DNA of 64,000 bases from Gp7-AA6 sp036395755 (GCA_036395755.1 DASWCZ010000057.1:1-64000); one strand, 5' to 3'. Positions 53,318 to 62,474 are shown, counted from the first letter of the stretch. Translations and numbers: made by a program. The notes: generated from the sequence alone by a model not told the origin.

Positions 53318-53605
53318 TCAGTCCAGATCGATGTCCCGGATCGGTTTGGAGGTGTCCGTCTTGGCTTTCTCGAAGAGCTCTTCGAACTTGCGGTTCAGTA
53401 CGTCCTTCTTCGACTTCTCCGCCTCGACGGAAGCGGCAAACTTCTTTTCGCGTTCGACGTCGTGGGTCTTCAGTCCCTCGATCGCGTCGTCGACCGACTC
53501 GAACTTTCGGGCGACCTTCGGAGCCTGGTGCGCGATGATCGCTTTCAATTCCGGGTCGACTTTCAGCTTCGCGCCGCAGCAGGGGCAGACGAGATCGAAG
53601 TCCAT
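53318..53605 (-). CDS. Small zinc-ribbon/coiled-coil protein
   Basis: 95 aa from ATG 53605. N-terminal CPCCGAKLKV gives one Cys pair plus adjacent Cys, followed by a charged helical region (REKKFAASVEAEKSKKDVLN, FEELFEKAK) and an acidic end. No family recognised with confidence; similar short proteins are common in Acidobacteriota-like genomes. TAGACT ends 7 nt before the ATG with no Shine-Dalgarno. Confidence 0.65.
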   Translation of the reverse strand: MDFDLVCPCCGAKLKVDPELKAIIAHQAPKVARKFESVDDAIEGLKTHDVEREKKFAASVEAEKSKKDVLNRKFEELFEKAKTDTSKPIRDIDLD

Positions 53606-53612
53606 GGGGAAA

Positions 53613-53618
53613 AGTCTA
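53613..53618 (-). promoter_or_regulatory. Leaderless-type -10 box (TAGACT)
   Basis: TAGACT on the minus strand ends 7 nt before ATG 53605. Confidence 0.45.
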
Positions 53619-53622
53619 CCGC

Positions 53623-54036
53623 TCACCACCCCTTCCGGCGCCGGCGCTCGCGCCTCTCGCGCCGGTCCGGGCGGCCGGCGGCCGCTGCCGGGGCGAAGAT
53701 CCGTTCCATCTTGCGGATCTCGACCTCTTCGGGAGTCGGCGGCGGAGTGACGTCATCGTAGAGGCCGCGGGCCCGCGCTTTCGGAACCGACCGGTCGGCG
53801 AGCTCCTTGACGACGAGCGACCGCCGCCGGCCGCCTCCCGTCGTGATCGCGATTCGATCGCCCGGCCGGATTTCCCGGTGCGGCTTCGCGCGGGCTCCGT
53901 TGACGTCGATTTTCCCCCCTTCGCAGGCCGCTTTTGCCCGGGAACGAGTGGGAAAGACGCACGCGACGTGGAGCCACACGTCGAGTCGGGCGGAGAGAGG
54001 AGCGGAGCTGTCGGGCGGGACCGGCCCGCCGCCCAA
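53623..54036 (-). CDS. S4-domain RNA-binding protein (Hsp15-like)
   Basis: 137 aa from TTG 54036, one base after the stop of the upstream EAL gene. The S4 fold is clear: ARLDVWLHVACVFPTRSRAK, then GGKIDVNGARAKPHREIRPGD. Hsp15 proteins bind stalled 50S subunits carrying peptidyl-tRNA during heat stress. The C-terminal tail is Arg-rich (RRERRERRRRKGW). An open frame continues to 54213 but lies inside the EAL gene. Confidence 0.85.
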   Translation of the reverse strand: MGGGPVPPDSSAPLSARLDVWLHVACVFPTRSRAKAACEGGKIDVNGARAKPHREIRPGDRIAITTGGGRRRSLVVKELADRSVPKARARGLYDDVTPPPTPEEVEIRKMERIFAPAAAAGRPDRRERRERRRRKGW

Positions 54037-54037
54037 A

Positions 54038-55195
54038 TCAGGACGCTCGCTCTTCGTCTTCCGCGCCGTTGCCGCTCCGGTCGCCTTCGGTCGGTCTCTG
54101 CGCTTGCCTGCGAGCCTCGATCCAGCGGTGGAAGGCCGATTCCGGCGGGTTCGGGTCCGGCGCGGGGCGGCCGATGAAGTATCCCTGCGCGGCCACCACC
54201 CCCGAGACGGCACAGACCTCCAGATCCTCGGCGGTCTCCACTCCTTCCGCGATCAGCCCGAAGGAGAAGTGACGAGCCAGTCGCCCGAGAGACTTCAAGA
54301 TGGACCGCCGCCGCGGATCCCGCGCGACTCCTCTCGTGATTTCCCAATCCACTTTGACCCACTCCGGATGGAACGCCTCGCAGCACTGAATCGCCCGGTA
54401 CGGAGACGTCAGATCATCGAGTGCGATCCCGACGCCGCGCTCGCGCGCCCCGCGAACTGCCCGGCCGAGCACGTCGAGAGATTCGACGCGCTCCACCTCG
54501 ACGAGATCGAGAACCACACGCGATGCGTCGAAGGAAGATTCTTCGATCGCCCGCCACAGACCGTCGAGGCCGTCGGGATCGGCGACGAGGAGTCGGGGGT
54601 TGACGTTCACGAACAACCGGCTCTTCGGCGGGAGGCGGCCGGCGGACTCGACGACGCACAGCCACGAGAGCTTCTCGAAGGGCCGCTCGACGCGGAGCGC
54701 CCGAGCGGCGGGAAACATTTCCGCCGAAGGATGACTTGCCGACTCCACGCGCGCGCGGAGGAGTCCTTCGTAGCCGATCACCTCTCCGGTCGCGAGATCC
54801 GCGATCGGCTGGAACTTCGCGTAAAAGTCGCCGAGGCGAAGAAGGTCCGCCAGCCAGAGGGCGCGCACCTCGCTTCTCACTCGCGGCAACGGAGCGAGGT
54901 TGCCGAGCGCGTCCCACTTCGTCAGCCTCGGGTCGTCCGGAGCCACGCGCACGAGATCGGCGAAGGAGCCCAGACGGTCCTGCAGAATCTCGAGGAACGC
55001 TTCGGGCTCGCTTTCGAGAAGGAGGCGGCGCGATCGGCCGTAGACCTGCGCGCGCATCCAGCGCCGACCGAACGCGGCGGCCAGCGCGCGCTCCGCTTCC
55101 GCGCCGTCGGCCCGGAGGAAAAGCGCTCGCGCGTTCCGCCAGCGATCAAGCCGGCCGAGAGTGCGGCCGTCCAGAACGCCCTCGGGTTGCTTCAA
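54038..55195 (-). CDS. Degenerate EAL-domain protein
   Basis: 385 aa from TTG 55195. The EAL-fold region (about residues 120-360) has the first motif as VIGYEGLLRAR, LFVNVNPRLL and DLVEVERVESL. The catalytic DDFGTGYSS loop is LDDLTSPYRA and the later K-x-D is VKVDWEI, with QGYFIGRP retained near the end. Loss of loop-6 residues suggests a c-di-GMP-binding receptor or an inactive enzyme. TAGAAT ends 9 nt upstream of the start. Confidence 0.8.
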   Translation of the reverse strand: MKQPEGVLDGRTLGRLDRWRNARALFLRADGAEAERALAAAFGRRWMRAQVYGRSRRLLLESEPEAFLEILQDRLGSFADLVRVAPDDPRLTKWDALGNLAPLPRVRSEVRALWLADLLRLGDFYAKFQPIADLATGEVIGYEGLLRARVESASHPSAEMFPAARALRVERPFEKLSWLCVVESAGRLPPKSRLFVNVNPRLLVADPDGLDGLWRAIEESSFDASRVVLDLVEVERVESLDVLGRAVRGARERGVGIALDDLTSPYRAIQCCEAFHPEWVKVDWEITRGVARDPRRRSILKSLGRLARHFSFGLIAEGVETAEDLEVCAVSGVVAAQGYFIGRPAPDPNPPESAFHRWIEARRQAQRPTEGDRSGNGAEDEERAS

Positions 55196-55261
55196 CTCTA
55201 TAGAATTCTAGCCGCTTGGTCGGCTGGGGTGCATTTTTTTTCTGACGAACGGTGCCGCGGA

Positions 55262-55267
55262 TAGAAT
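55262..55267 (+). promoter_or_regulatory. -10 box TAGAAT of the bacterioferritin gene
   Basis: TAGAAT with a weak TTTCTG 17 nt upstream (55239-55244), giving a leader of about 35 nt before GTG 55309. Confidence 0.4.
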
Positions 55268-55308
55268 CCGGCGGTCGGATCTGAGGGCACTGACACGGAA
55301 GGTCGCCC

Positions 55309-55797
55309 GTGGAAGAGAACTTCGACAAAAAAGCGGTCGTCGACGTCCTGAACGGGATCCTGGAGGCCGAGCTCGCCGGGGTGGTGCGGTATACGCACTA
55401 TTCCTTCATGGTCTTCGGATACACGCGAATCCCGATCGTCGCTTGGCTTCGTGCGCAGGGGATCGAATGCATCGGGCATGCCCAGCAGGCCGGCGAGATG
55501 ATCACGCTTCTGGGCGAGCATCCGTCCCTCTCGATCGGCAGGCTTCTCGAGACGCATCGCCACGACGTCGGAGACATCCTGCGAGAGGCGCTCGAGAACG
55601 AGCGGGAGGGGCTCGCGCTCTACCAGAAGCTGCTCGATCTGGTCGCGGGCCGCGAGATCATGCTGGAGGAGTACGCGCGGCGGCTCATCAGCGAAGAGTC
55701 GATGCATCTCGCCGAGGTAGACAAGATGCTTCGGCGGCCGGGCGAAGTCGAGGCGTTCGCCTCTCCGTCCGGCGCCGCTCGCCGCGAGCTCGTGTAG
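55309..55797 (+). CDS. bfr: Bacterioferritin-like ferroxidase
   Basis: 162-aa four-helix ferritin-like protein. Ferroxidase ligands are visible as LEAELAGVVRYTHY (Glu), GIECIGHAQQAGEM (E-x-x-H), LENEREGLALYQKL (Glu) and SEESMHLAEVDKML (E-x-x-H). The heme-ligand Met of classical Bfr is not evident to me, so it could be a heme-free ferritin. Stores and detoxifies iron. Start is GTG 55309. Confidence 0.85.
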   Translation: MEENFDKKAVVDVLNGILEAELAGVVRYTHYSFMVFGYTRIPIVAWLRAQGIECIGHAQQAGEMITLLGEHPSLSIGRLLETHRHDVGDILREALENEREGLALYQKLLDLVAGREIMLEEYARRLISEESMHLAEVDKMLRRPGEVEAFASPSGAARRELV

Positions 55798-56079
55798 CGC
55801 GGGCGTCGAAGCCCGGAGCGGGGTCCTCCAAGAGTCCGCTTGACATCCCGCGAGACTCTGAAAGACTTCGCGACCAAGGCAGATGCGGCGACAGCCGGAT
55901 GGCCAGCCTCGAGACTGCGGTCGATCGCTTCGAACGATCCTAGCCCGCCCCGCGCGACGGCGCCGGGACCGGAGAGCCCCCCTCAAAGACTTCGCTTCCG
56001 AGAGTCGAGCTCCGTGAATGCTTCCGAAAAGCGGAGACCCCGCTCGCGTGGGGCAAAAGGAATAGATACGGAGGTGACC
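55798..56079 (+). promoter_or_regulatory. Promoter and long leader of the sugar ABC operon
   Basis: TTGACA (55840-55845) and AAGACT (55862-55867), 16-nt spacer, precede a leader of about 205 nt. The 11-bp word AAAGACTTCGC occurs at 55861 and again at 55985, once over the -10 box and once in the leader, and may be an operator pair. The leader ends with GGAGGTGACC before the ATG. Confidence 0.5.
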
Positions 56080-57414
56080 ATGTCGAAGAAAAGCAAGCAC
56101 GGACTCACCCGCAGACAATTCGCCAGGCTGTCCGCCGCCGGCGCTCTCGCCGTCGGCGGCCCCGCCTTTATCTTTCCGGACCGGGCGCGCGCGGCCGGAA
56201 AGACACTCAAGATCATCCAGTGGAGTCATTTCGTACCCGGATACGACAAGTGGTTCGACGGCGTCTACACCAAGGAGTGGGGGGCGAAGCACGACACTGA
56301 AGTGATCGTCGATCACATCGCGATCGGAGAGATCAATGCCCGGGCGGCGGCGGAGGCCGCCGCCAAGAAGGGGCACGACCTCTTCATGTTCCTTTCCCCG
56401 CCCGCCGCGTACGAGAAGCAGGTCATCGACCACGCCGAGATCTACCATGAGGTCCAGAAGAAGCACGGCAAGGTGATCCCTCTCGGCGAGCGTTCGACAT
56501 ACAACCCGAAGACCAAGAAATTCTTCGCCTTCTCGGATTCCTACGTCCCCGACCCGGGCGACTACCGCAAGGACCTCTGGGAGCAGGTCGGCTTTCCGAA
56601 CGGACCGGACACCTGGGAGGACCTCCGGGTCGGCGGCAAGAAGATCAAGGATCAGTTCGGCAACCCCGTCGGCGTCGGTCTCTCGCAGGAGCTCGACACG
56701 AACATGGCGATGCGCGCGGTGCTCTGGTCTTTCGGGGGCGCGGAGCAGGACGAGAGAGGGAACGTCACGTTGAAGTCCAAGCAGACAATCGACGCCGTCA
56801 AGTACGTGCGCGCGCTCTACAAGGAGACCGAAACGCCGGAGGTCTTCACCTGGGATCCTTCCTCGAACAACCGCGGAATCCTGGCCGGAAAGCTCTCCTT
56901 CGTGTGCAACGCAATCTCGGTCACGCGGACCGCCGAGAAGGACAACCCGGACATGTCCAAGAAGATCTGGGTCAGTCCCGCCCTGAAAGGGCCGGTCCGG
57001 CGAATCGCCGCCGAGCACGTCATGGACTGCTACGTGGTCTGGGACTTCGCCGAGAACAAGGAGGGCGCCAAGAGGTTCCTGGTCGATTACATCGACAACT
57101 TCGGAGCGGCGTTCAAGGCGAGCGAGTTCTACAACTTCCCGTGTTTCCCGCAGACGGTCGCCGATCTGAAGCAGCAGATTTCCAACGACCCCAAGGCGTC
57201 GCCGCCCGACAAGTACAAGGTACTGGGGAACGTCCTCGACTGGGCGACCAACGTGGGTTATCCCGGCTACGCGACCGCGGCGATCGACGAGGTCTTCAAC
57301 ACTTTCGTCCTGCCGACGATGTTTGCAAAGGCCGCCCGCGACGAGATGAGCCCCGAGGACGCGGTGGAGGCCGCGGACAAAGAGGTGCGCCGGATCTTCG
57401 ACAAGTGGAAGTAG
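56080..57414 (+). CDS. Tat-exported solute-binding protein of sugar ABC transporter
   Basis: 444 aa with a twin-arginine signal (LTRRQFARLSAAGALAVGG) and the family 1 extracellular solute-binding fold (KIIQWSHFVPGYDKWFDGVY at the mature N-terminus, FPNGPDTWEDLRVGGKKIKD in the middle). It delivers a carbohydrate or related solute to the permeases encoded downstream. The Tat signal implies folding, possibly with a cofactor or fast folding, before export. ATG 56080 has a near-perfect Shine-Dalgarno. Confidence 0.92.
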   Translation: MSKKSKHGLTRRQFARLSAAGALAVGGPAFIFPDRARAAGKTLKIIQWSHFVPGYDKWFDGVYTKEWGAKHDTEVIVDHIAIGEINARAAAEAAAKKGHDLFMFLSPPAAYEKQVIDHAEIYHEVQKKHGKVIPLGERSTYNPKTKKFFAFSDSYVPDPGDYRKDLWEQVGFPNGPDTWEDLRVGGKKIKDQFGNPVGVGLSQELDTNMAMRAVLWSFGGAEQDERGNVTLKSKQTIDAVKYVRALYKETETPEVFTWDPSSNNRGILAGKLSFVCNAISVTRTAEKDNPDMSKKIWVSPALKGPVRRIAAEHVMDCYVVWDFAENKEGAKRFLVDYIDNFGAAFKASEFYNFPCFPQTVADLKQQISNDPKASPPDKYKVLGNVLDWATNVGYPGYATAAIDEVFNTFVLPTMFAKAARDEMSPEDAVEAADKEVRRIFDKWK

Positions 57415-57436
57415 AGGTCGGAGTGCCTCGCCGGAT

Positions 57437-58480
57437 ATGGCCGTCGTTCAGACGCGAGGTCTGACCAAGCTCTTCGCCAAAGGACAGGTCGGAGCCGTCG
57501 TCGACGTGGACCTGGAGAGCCGGGAGGGCGAGTTCCTCGTCCTCCTCGGCCCCTCCGGATCGGGCAAGACCACGCTCCTGCGCATGATCGCCGGCCTGGA
57601 GGAGCCGACTTCGGGCGAGATCTGGATCGGCGGCGTTCTCGTCAACGACCTGACGCCGCGGCAGCGGCGGATCGCCATGGTGTTCCAGAGCTACGCGCTC
57701 TACCCGCACCTGACCGTGCTCGGCAATATCGAGTTCCCTTTGAAGGCGCGGCGCATGCCGAAAGAGGAGCGGCGCAAGAAGGCGCAGTGGGCTGCGGATC
57801 TCCTCGGGATCGGGCGCCTGCTCGGCCGCAAGCCGCGGGAGCTCTCCGGAGGGGAGCGCCAGCGCGTCGCGCTCGCGCGCGCCATCGTGCGCGAGCCCAC
57901 GCTCTTCCTGCTCGACGAGCCGCTCTCCAACCTCGACGCCAAGCTTCGGGCTTCTGCACGCGAGGAGCTCGAGCAGTTTCAGAAGAAGATCGGGACGACC
58001 ACGATCTACGTCACCCACGACCAGGTCGAAGCGATGGCCATGGGAGACCGCGTCGTGGTCATGAATCAGGGCGCGGTGCGGCAGATCGGCACGCCCGCGG
58101 ACGTTTACGACGAGCCGCAGGACACTTTCGTTGCGACCTTCCTCGGCTCCCCTCCCATGAACCTCGTCGAGACCTCAAACGTCATCGCCGGATTCCGTCC
58201 GGAGCACCTCTACCCGGCGGCCGCGCTGCAGCGCGAGGAGCCCGTGTTGCGGCTGGCGTTCCGGATCAAACACGAGGAGTACCTGGGGGCCGAACGGATC
58301 CTTTACGGCGTGCTCGACGGCGGTCCGTTCGACGGCAAGAAAGCCGTGGCGCGGATGTCCTCGACTCTCGCCGCACGGTTCGCGCCCGACACGGTCCACG
58401 ACTTCGCGGTGGCGGCTAAGGATCTGAAGTTCTTCGACCGGGACAAGGGAACGCGGACGGAGCCGCGGGCGCTGGCATGA
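57437..58480 (+). CDS. Sugar ABC transporter ATPase (MalK/UgpC type)
   Basis: 347 aa: Walker A GPSGSGKTT, Q-loop MVFQSYALYPHLTV, signature LSGGERQRVALARA, Walker B LFLLDEPLSNLD, H-loop YVTHDQVEAMAM, then a TOBE-type C-terminal domain (about 240-347). It energises import by the two downstream permeases; ATGA overlap with the first of them. Confidence 0.93.
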   Translation: MAVVQTRGLTKLFAKGQVGAVVDVDLESREGEFLVLLGPSGSGKTTLLRMIAGLEEPTSGEIWIGGVLVNDLTPRQRRIAMVFQSYALYPHLTVLGNIEFPLKARRMPKEERRKKAQWAADLLGIGRLLGRKPRELSGGERQRVALARAIVREPTLFLLDEPLSNLDAKLRASAREELEQFQKKIGTTTIYVTHDQVEAMAMGDRVVVMNQGAVRQIGTPADVYDEPQDTFVATFLGSPPMNLVETSNVIAGFRPEHLYPAAALQREEPVLRLAFRIKHEEYLGAERILYGVLDGGPFDGKKAVARMSSTLAARFAPDTVHDFAVAAKDLKFFDRDKGTRTEPRALA

Positions 58481-59361
58481 GCGGAGTCCGGCAGCGCTGG
58501 CTCGGGCCGGTGATGTTCCTGCCGGCCGTCCTGTACGTCGTGGCCCTGGTCGGCGTGCCCTTCATCCTCGCCTTTCTCTACAGCGTGGGCGACGTCAAAG
58601 TCGGAAGCGTGGGGTACCACTTCGTGGGTCTCAAGAACTTCGCTTCCGTGCTGCAGAATCCGACTTTCCTCCGCTCGCTTCGGAACTCGTTCGTCTTCAC
58701 CATCGCTTCGCAGATCCTCGTCCTGATCGGCGCCAACCTTCTCGCGCTCGTCTTGAAGAACGCCTTCCGCGGCCGGCGGTTCGTGCGGTTCCTGATCCTG
58801 CTGCCGTGGGTCGCGCCGGTCTCCATCGGCTCGATCGGCTGGAAGTGGATCCTCGATTCGCTCTACAGCGTCATCAACTGGGTCCTCGTCCGGCTCCACC
58901 TCGTCAAGGCCTTCTCGGCTCCGATGTGGCTGGGGGAGCCGAAGCTCGCCATGATGTCGGTCATCCTCGTCCACACCTGGCACATGCTTCCGTTCGCGAC
59001 GGTCATCATCCTGGCCGGCTGGACGGCGATTCCGAAAGACATCCCCGAGGCCGCCGCAGTGGACGGAGCCGGCTTCTTCCGGAGGATGTTCCAGATCGAG
59101 CTCCCGATGATGCTGCCGATCATCAACGTGGCGATCCTGTTCGGCGCGATCTTCACGTTCACCGACATGACCGTGATCTACATCCTGACGCGGGGCGGGC
59201 CTTACGACACGACCCAGGTGCTGCCCTCGCTGGCGTTCTTCACCGGGATTCTGGGCAGCGATCTCGCCGAGGGTGCGGCGATCTCGATCTTCCTCGTGCC
59301 GCTCTTGGTCGCCGTGGCCTGGCGGATGCTTCGCTCGGCGCACCGCGCGGAAGTGGTGTGA
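58477..59361 (+). CDS. Sugar ABC transporter permease (MalF-like)
   Basis: 294 aa, six helices, beginning MFLPAVLYVVALVGVPFILA. The coupling EAA loop reads IPEAAAVDGAGFFRRMFQIELP, the contact site for the ATPase. Its stop overlaps the next start by one base. Confidence 0.93.
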   Translation: MSGVRQRWLGPVMFLPAVLYVVALVGVPFILAFLYSVGDVKVGSVGYHFVGLKNFASVLQNPTFLRSLRNSFVFTIASQILVLIGANLLALVLKNAFRGRRFVRFLILLPWVAPVSIGSIGWKWILDSLYSVINWVLVRLHLVKAFSAPMWLGEPKLAMMSVILVHTWHMLPFATVIILAGWTAIPKDIPEAAAVDGAGFFRRMFQIELPMMLPIINVAILFGAIFTFTDMTVIYILTRGGPYDTTQVLPSLAFFTGILGSDLAEGAAISIFLVPLLVAVAWRMLRSAHRAEVV

Positions 59362-60209
59362 TGGCGGGCGTCCGCGCCCGGCAGCTGGCGTTCCGCACGT
59401 TTCACTGGACGGTGCTCGCCTTCTTCTCCATCCTGCTCGCCTTCCCCTTCTATTGGATGCTCATCACGAGCTTCAAGCGCACCGGCGACCTCTACGATCT
59501 CCGGAACAATCCATTCATCTTCAACCAGAAGCCCACCCTCGAGCACCTCCGGCTTCTCCTCTCCGAAACGCTCTTCCTCCGCTGGCTCGGCAACACCGCC
59601 TTCGCCGGGTCAGTCGTCGTCGGCATCACGCTCCTCCTGGCCGTGCCGGCCGCGTACGCGCTCGCGCGGCTGACCGGAAGGTGGGGAGGCCGGATCGGAA
59701 TCGGAATCTTCCTGACGTATCTCGTGCCGCCGACGCTCCTCTTCATCCCGCTCTCGCGCATCGTTGCCTGGCTCCATCTCCAGGACACGCTCTGGGCGGT
59801 CATCGTCGTGTACCCGAGCTTCACGATCCCCTTCTCGACCTGGCTGCTCATGGGCTTTTTCAAGTCGATTCCTCCCGAGCTGGAAGACGCGGCGATGGTG
59901 GACGGGCTGACCCGGTTCCAGGCCTTCGTCAAGCTCGTCATTCCGATCTCGGTGTCCGGGATCCTGACGGTCGTGATCTTCAGCTTCACGCTCGTCACCC
60001 AGGAGTTCGTCTATGCCCTGACCTTCATCTCCTCGGCCTCCCACCAGACGGTCGGGGTGGGGGTCCCGATCTACCTCGTCCGAGGCGACGTCTACTACTG
60101 GGGGTCGCTGATGGCGGCCTGCCTGATCGCGAGCCTTCCGATTGCCGTCCTTTACAACCTTTTTCTCGACCGGTTCATAGCGGGCTTTACGGTCGGCTCC
60201 GTCAAGTGA
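59361..60209 (+). CDS. Sugar ABC transporter permease (MalG-like)
   Basis: 282 aa from ATG 59361 with six helices (FFSILLAFPFYWMLI first) and EAA loop IPPELEDAAMVDGLTRFQAF. Together with the previous gene it forms the heterodimeric channel. The C-terminal sequence LFLDRFIAGFTVGSVK is typical of MalG-type permeases. Confidence 0.93.
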   Translation: MAGVRARQLAFRTFHWTVLAFFSILLAFPFYWMLITSFKRTGDLYDLRNNPFIFNQKPTLEHLRLLLSETLFLRWLGNTAFAGSVVVGITLLLAVPAAYALARLTGRWGGRIGIGIFLTYLVPPTLLFIPLSRIVAWLHLQDTLWAVIVVYPSFTIPFSTWLLMGFFKSIPPELEDAAMVDGLTRFQAFVKLVIPISVSGILTVVIFSFTLVTQEFVYALTFISSASHQTVGVGVPIYLVRGDVYYWGSLMAACLIASLPIAVLYNLFLDRFIAGFTVGSVK

Positions 60210-60427
60210 CACAATGAACGGAGTTTCGAACGCGATGCCTCAATGCGGGTGGGCTCCTGTGGAGAAAAGGCGGAACTTCTTCCGTCTTCTCCCGATCGGC
60301 ATCCTTCGTCACGCTCCTACCCGGCGCGTGGATGCGCGCCTTCCCCGGACACGATTCGAACTCGAGCGGGTCATCATCACACTCCGGTACGGTCGGCGCG
60401 TAGGTTTTGAGTAGAAAGGAGACTCCG
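60210..60427. other. Intergenic region before the porin-OmpA gene
   Basis: 218 nt; a 66-codon frame at 60214 has no similarity I recognise and is probably spurious. AAAGGAG is placed 7 nt before ATG 60428. No clear promoter boxes. Confidence 0.4.
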
Positions 60428-62134
60428 ATGAAGCGATGCGTTCGTATCACGGTCCTCGCGGCTTGTGCCGTCTTCTGGGTCGCCTCGATGCGCGCGCAAG
60501 CGCCGCCGGGGGAGGGGCTGGTCATCCGGGGCTTCATCAGCGCGACGATGTTCGCCCAGGACCAGAACTTCTCCTTCGGGAACGGACAGAACACGGAGTG
60601 GCCGATCCCTCCGGAATACACGAGAGACCGGTGGTTCTACGGCGGCGACGTCCGCAACACCCGGCTGACTTTCGCGTTCAATGGCCCGAAGGTCGCGCCC
60701 GCCTCCGACTGGAGGGTCGGCGCTCTGCTCGAGGCCGACTTCTTCGGCGGCTTCAACGGCACCGGCGCTTTCTCCGGGCAGCAGCCGACGCCGCGTCTGC
60801 GGCTGGCCTACGCCGACATCGGCAACGGCCGGACGACGATCCGCATCGGACAGTTCTGGTCGCCGCTCTTCGGCTTTTCTTCGAACGCCGCGACGAACGT
60901 CTTGCCGGTCTCGACCTCGCACATCGCGTTCCCGCTCGGCTACGGAAGCGGCCTTCCGGGATGGCGGTTCCCCGGGATCTTTCTCTACCAGGGGCTGACT
61001 CCCAAGACTGCTCCTGTGAACGCCGAGCTGCAGCTCGCGGTCATGCGCGGGAGCTGGGATCGCTGCTTCGGAGGCACCACCAACAACGAGTGCTCGACCG
61101 GCGTGAACTCCAACATCAACGAGCTGTCCGCCGGAAACGCGGGTTTTCCCCAGGTCGAAGCCCGCTTGAACCTGAGCGGAAAGGTCGAAAAGGGGTCGTG
61201 GGGCATTTACGCCGTGGGCCACTGGGACCAGAAGGATCTCTCCGGCGCCAACGCCTCCACCGGCAACGACAAGCTCGACGGAAAGATCGGCGAGTTCGGC
61301 GCGAGGCTCCAGATCGGGGGCTTCCTGATCCACGGCAGCGTCTACACGTCCAAGGCCGCCGGGCAGCAGTTCACGGCGCTGACGCAGTTCGGCGACATCA
61401 AGTCGACCGGCGGGTGGGCCCAGGTGGGTTACGACTTCACGCCGAACTGGGGCCTCTACGGTTTCTACGCGCTGGACGACCCGAAAGACAAAGACGCGAT
61501 CCGCTGGAACGGCGCCGCCGCGCGCTTGAAGAACGAGATCGTGACCGGCATGCTGCGCTGGAAGGTCGGACCCTACGCGCTCGGCTTCGAGTACCTGAAC
61601 GCCCGCCTCGAATCCGGCAGCACCACGAAGGTCAAGACCAAGGGGAACGAGCTCGCTCTCTCGGTTCTCTACAACTTCAGCATTACGGTGCCGACCGTCC
61701 TCGTGCCTCCACCCGCTCCTCCGCCTCCGCCGGCTCCCAAGCCGCCTCCGCCGGCTCCCCCGGAGGCTCCGCCGGCTCCGATGCCGCCGCCGGCTCCGCC
61801 CGTGGTCGCGCCGCCTCCGCCGGCTCCCACGACGGACACGATCGACTTCGATCGGGGCAGTGCTCGCATCACCAACATCGCAAAGGCGCGTCTCGACGCC
61901 GTGGCGCTCCGCCTCCGTGAGAACCCCCGCGCGACCGTCGTCATCACCGGATATCCGGACGACGGGACCATGGCCTCGCGCCGCGAATCGCTGGCGCATC
62001 AGCGCGCGGAAAGCGCCAGGTCGTATCTCGTGAACCGCCACGCCATCGACGCGTCGCGGATCACGACCGTGTCCGAGCTGACCGACACGACCAACAACGG
62101 AAGGGCCGTCATCGTGGTGACGATCAACCCGTGA
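60428..62134 (+). CDS. Outer-membrane porin with C-terminal OmpA domain
   Basis: 568 aa. Signal peptide (ITVLAACAVFWVASMRAQA), then a beta-barrel of about 390 residues with alternating aromatic strands (RLTFAFNGPKV, WRVGALLEADFFGG, TTIRIGQFW, GSWGIYAVGHWDQ). A Pro/Ala linker of about 50 residues and an OmpA_C domain follow (TIDFDRGSARITNIAKARLD, VVITGYPDDG, RRESLAHQRAESARSYLV). The OmpA part should anchor to peptidoglycan. It probably provides outer-membrane entry for the solute taken up by the adjacent ABC importer. Confidence 0.85.
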   Translation: MKRCVRITVLAACAVFWVASMRAQAPPGEGLVIRGFISATMFAQDQNFSFGNGQNTEWPIPPEYTRDRWFYGGDVRNTRLTFAFNGPKVAPASDWRVGALLEADFFGGFNGTGAFSGQQPTPRLRLAYADIGNGRTTIRIGQFWSPLFGFSSNAATNVLPVSTSHIAFPLGYGSGLPGWRFPGIFLYQGLTPKTAPVNAELQLAVMRGSWDRCFGGTTNNECSTGVNSNINELSAGNAGFPQVEARLNLSGKVEKGSWGIYAVGHWDQKDLSGANASTGNDKLDGKIGEFGARLQIGGFLIHGSVYTSKAAGQQFTALTQFGDIKSTGGWAQVGYDFTPNWGLYGFYALDDPKDKDAIRWNGAAARLKNEIVTGMLRWKVGPYALGFEYLNARLESGSTTKVKTKGNELALSVLYNFSITVPTVLVPPPAPPPPPAPKPPPPAPPEAPPAPMPPPAPPVVAPPPPAPTTDTIDFDRGSARITNIAKARLDAVALRLRENPRATVVITGYPDDGTMASRRESLAHQRAESARSYLVNRHAIDASRITTVSELTDTTNNGRAVIVVTINP

Positions 62135-62158
62135 TTTCGGGTTAACAACACTCTTCGA

Positions 62159-62184
62159 GCCCCTCCCTCGGGAGGGGCTTTTTT
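62159..62184 (+). terminator. Intrinsic terminator after the porin gene
   Basis: Stem GCCCCTCC/GGAGGGGC (62159-62166 with 62171-62178), 4-nt loop, followed by TTTTTT. Confidence 0.92.
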
Positions 62185-62474
62185 AGCGGCCGCCTCGACG
62201 GCGGCCGGGAGAGAGTAAACGGCCGCTACGCACCATCCCATGGCGGGAGCGCAACGGTGTTCCGACTCGAAACAGAACGCTCCGCGGAATCGGGGCTTTC
62301 TCGGGACCCGGGTCGAACGAGATCAGCTGCGCCTTATCGGGAAGAGCGCGGCACTGGCGTAGAGTCCTCCGAAGCAGGAGCCGGGTCACCGATCAGCGGC
62401 GGCCCGCTTCGGTTCATTCCGCGGGCAGCGCGCTGCCAGGAGCATGGTTCGCAGCCGTGGAGAAGGGGCAAAAG
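62185..62474 (+). other. Structured intergenic region upstream of the OsmC-like gene
   Basis: About 290 nt without a credible gene. Several dyads are visible: AGCGGCCG...CGGCCGCT (62185-62228), GGAGCG with GTTC pairing GAACGCTCC (62246-62283). It could be a structured 5' leader of the downstream gene; I cannot match it to a known riboswitch or to tRNA-Sec. GGAGAAGG precedes ATG 62475. Confidence 0.35.

Noticed and set aside
60214..60414. 66-codon gene before the porin
   Set aside because: No similarity, no Shine-Dalgarno, and biased to Arg/Leu as in random high-GC frames.
62185..62474. tRNA-Sec (selC) gene
   Set aside because: Looked for a TCA anticodon arm with an 8-bp acceptor and a long variable arm on both strands; none could be folded.
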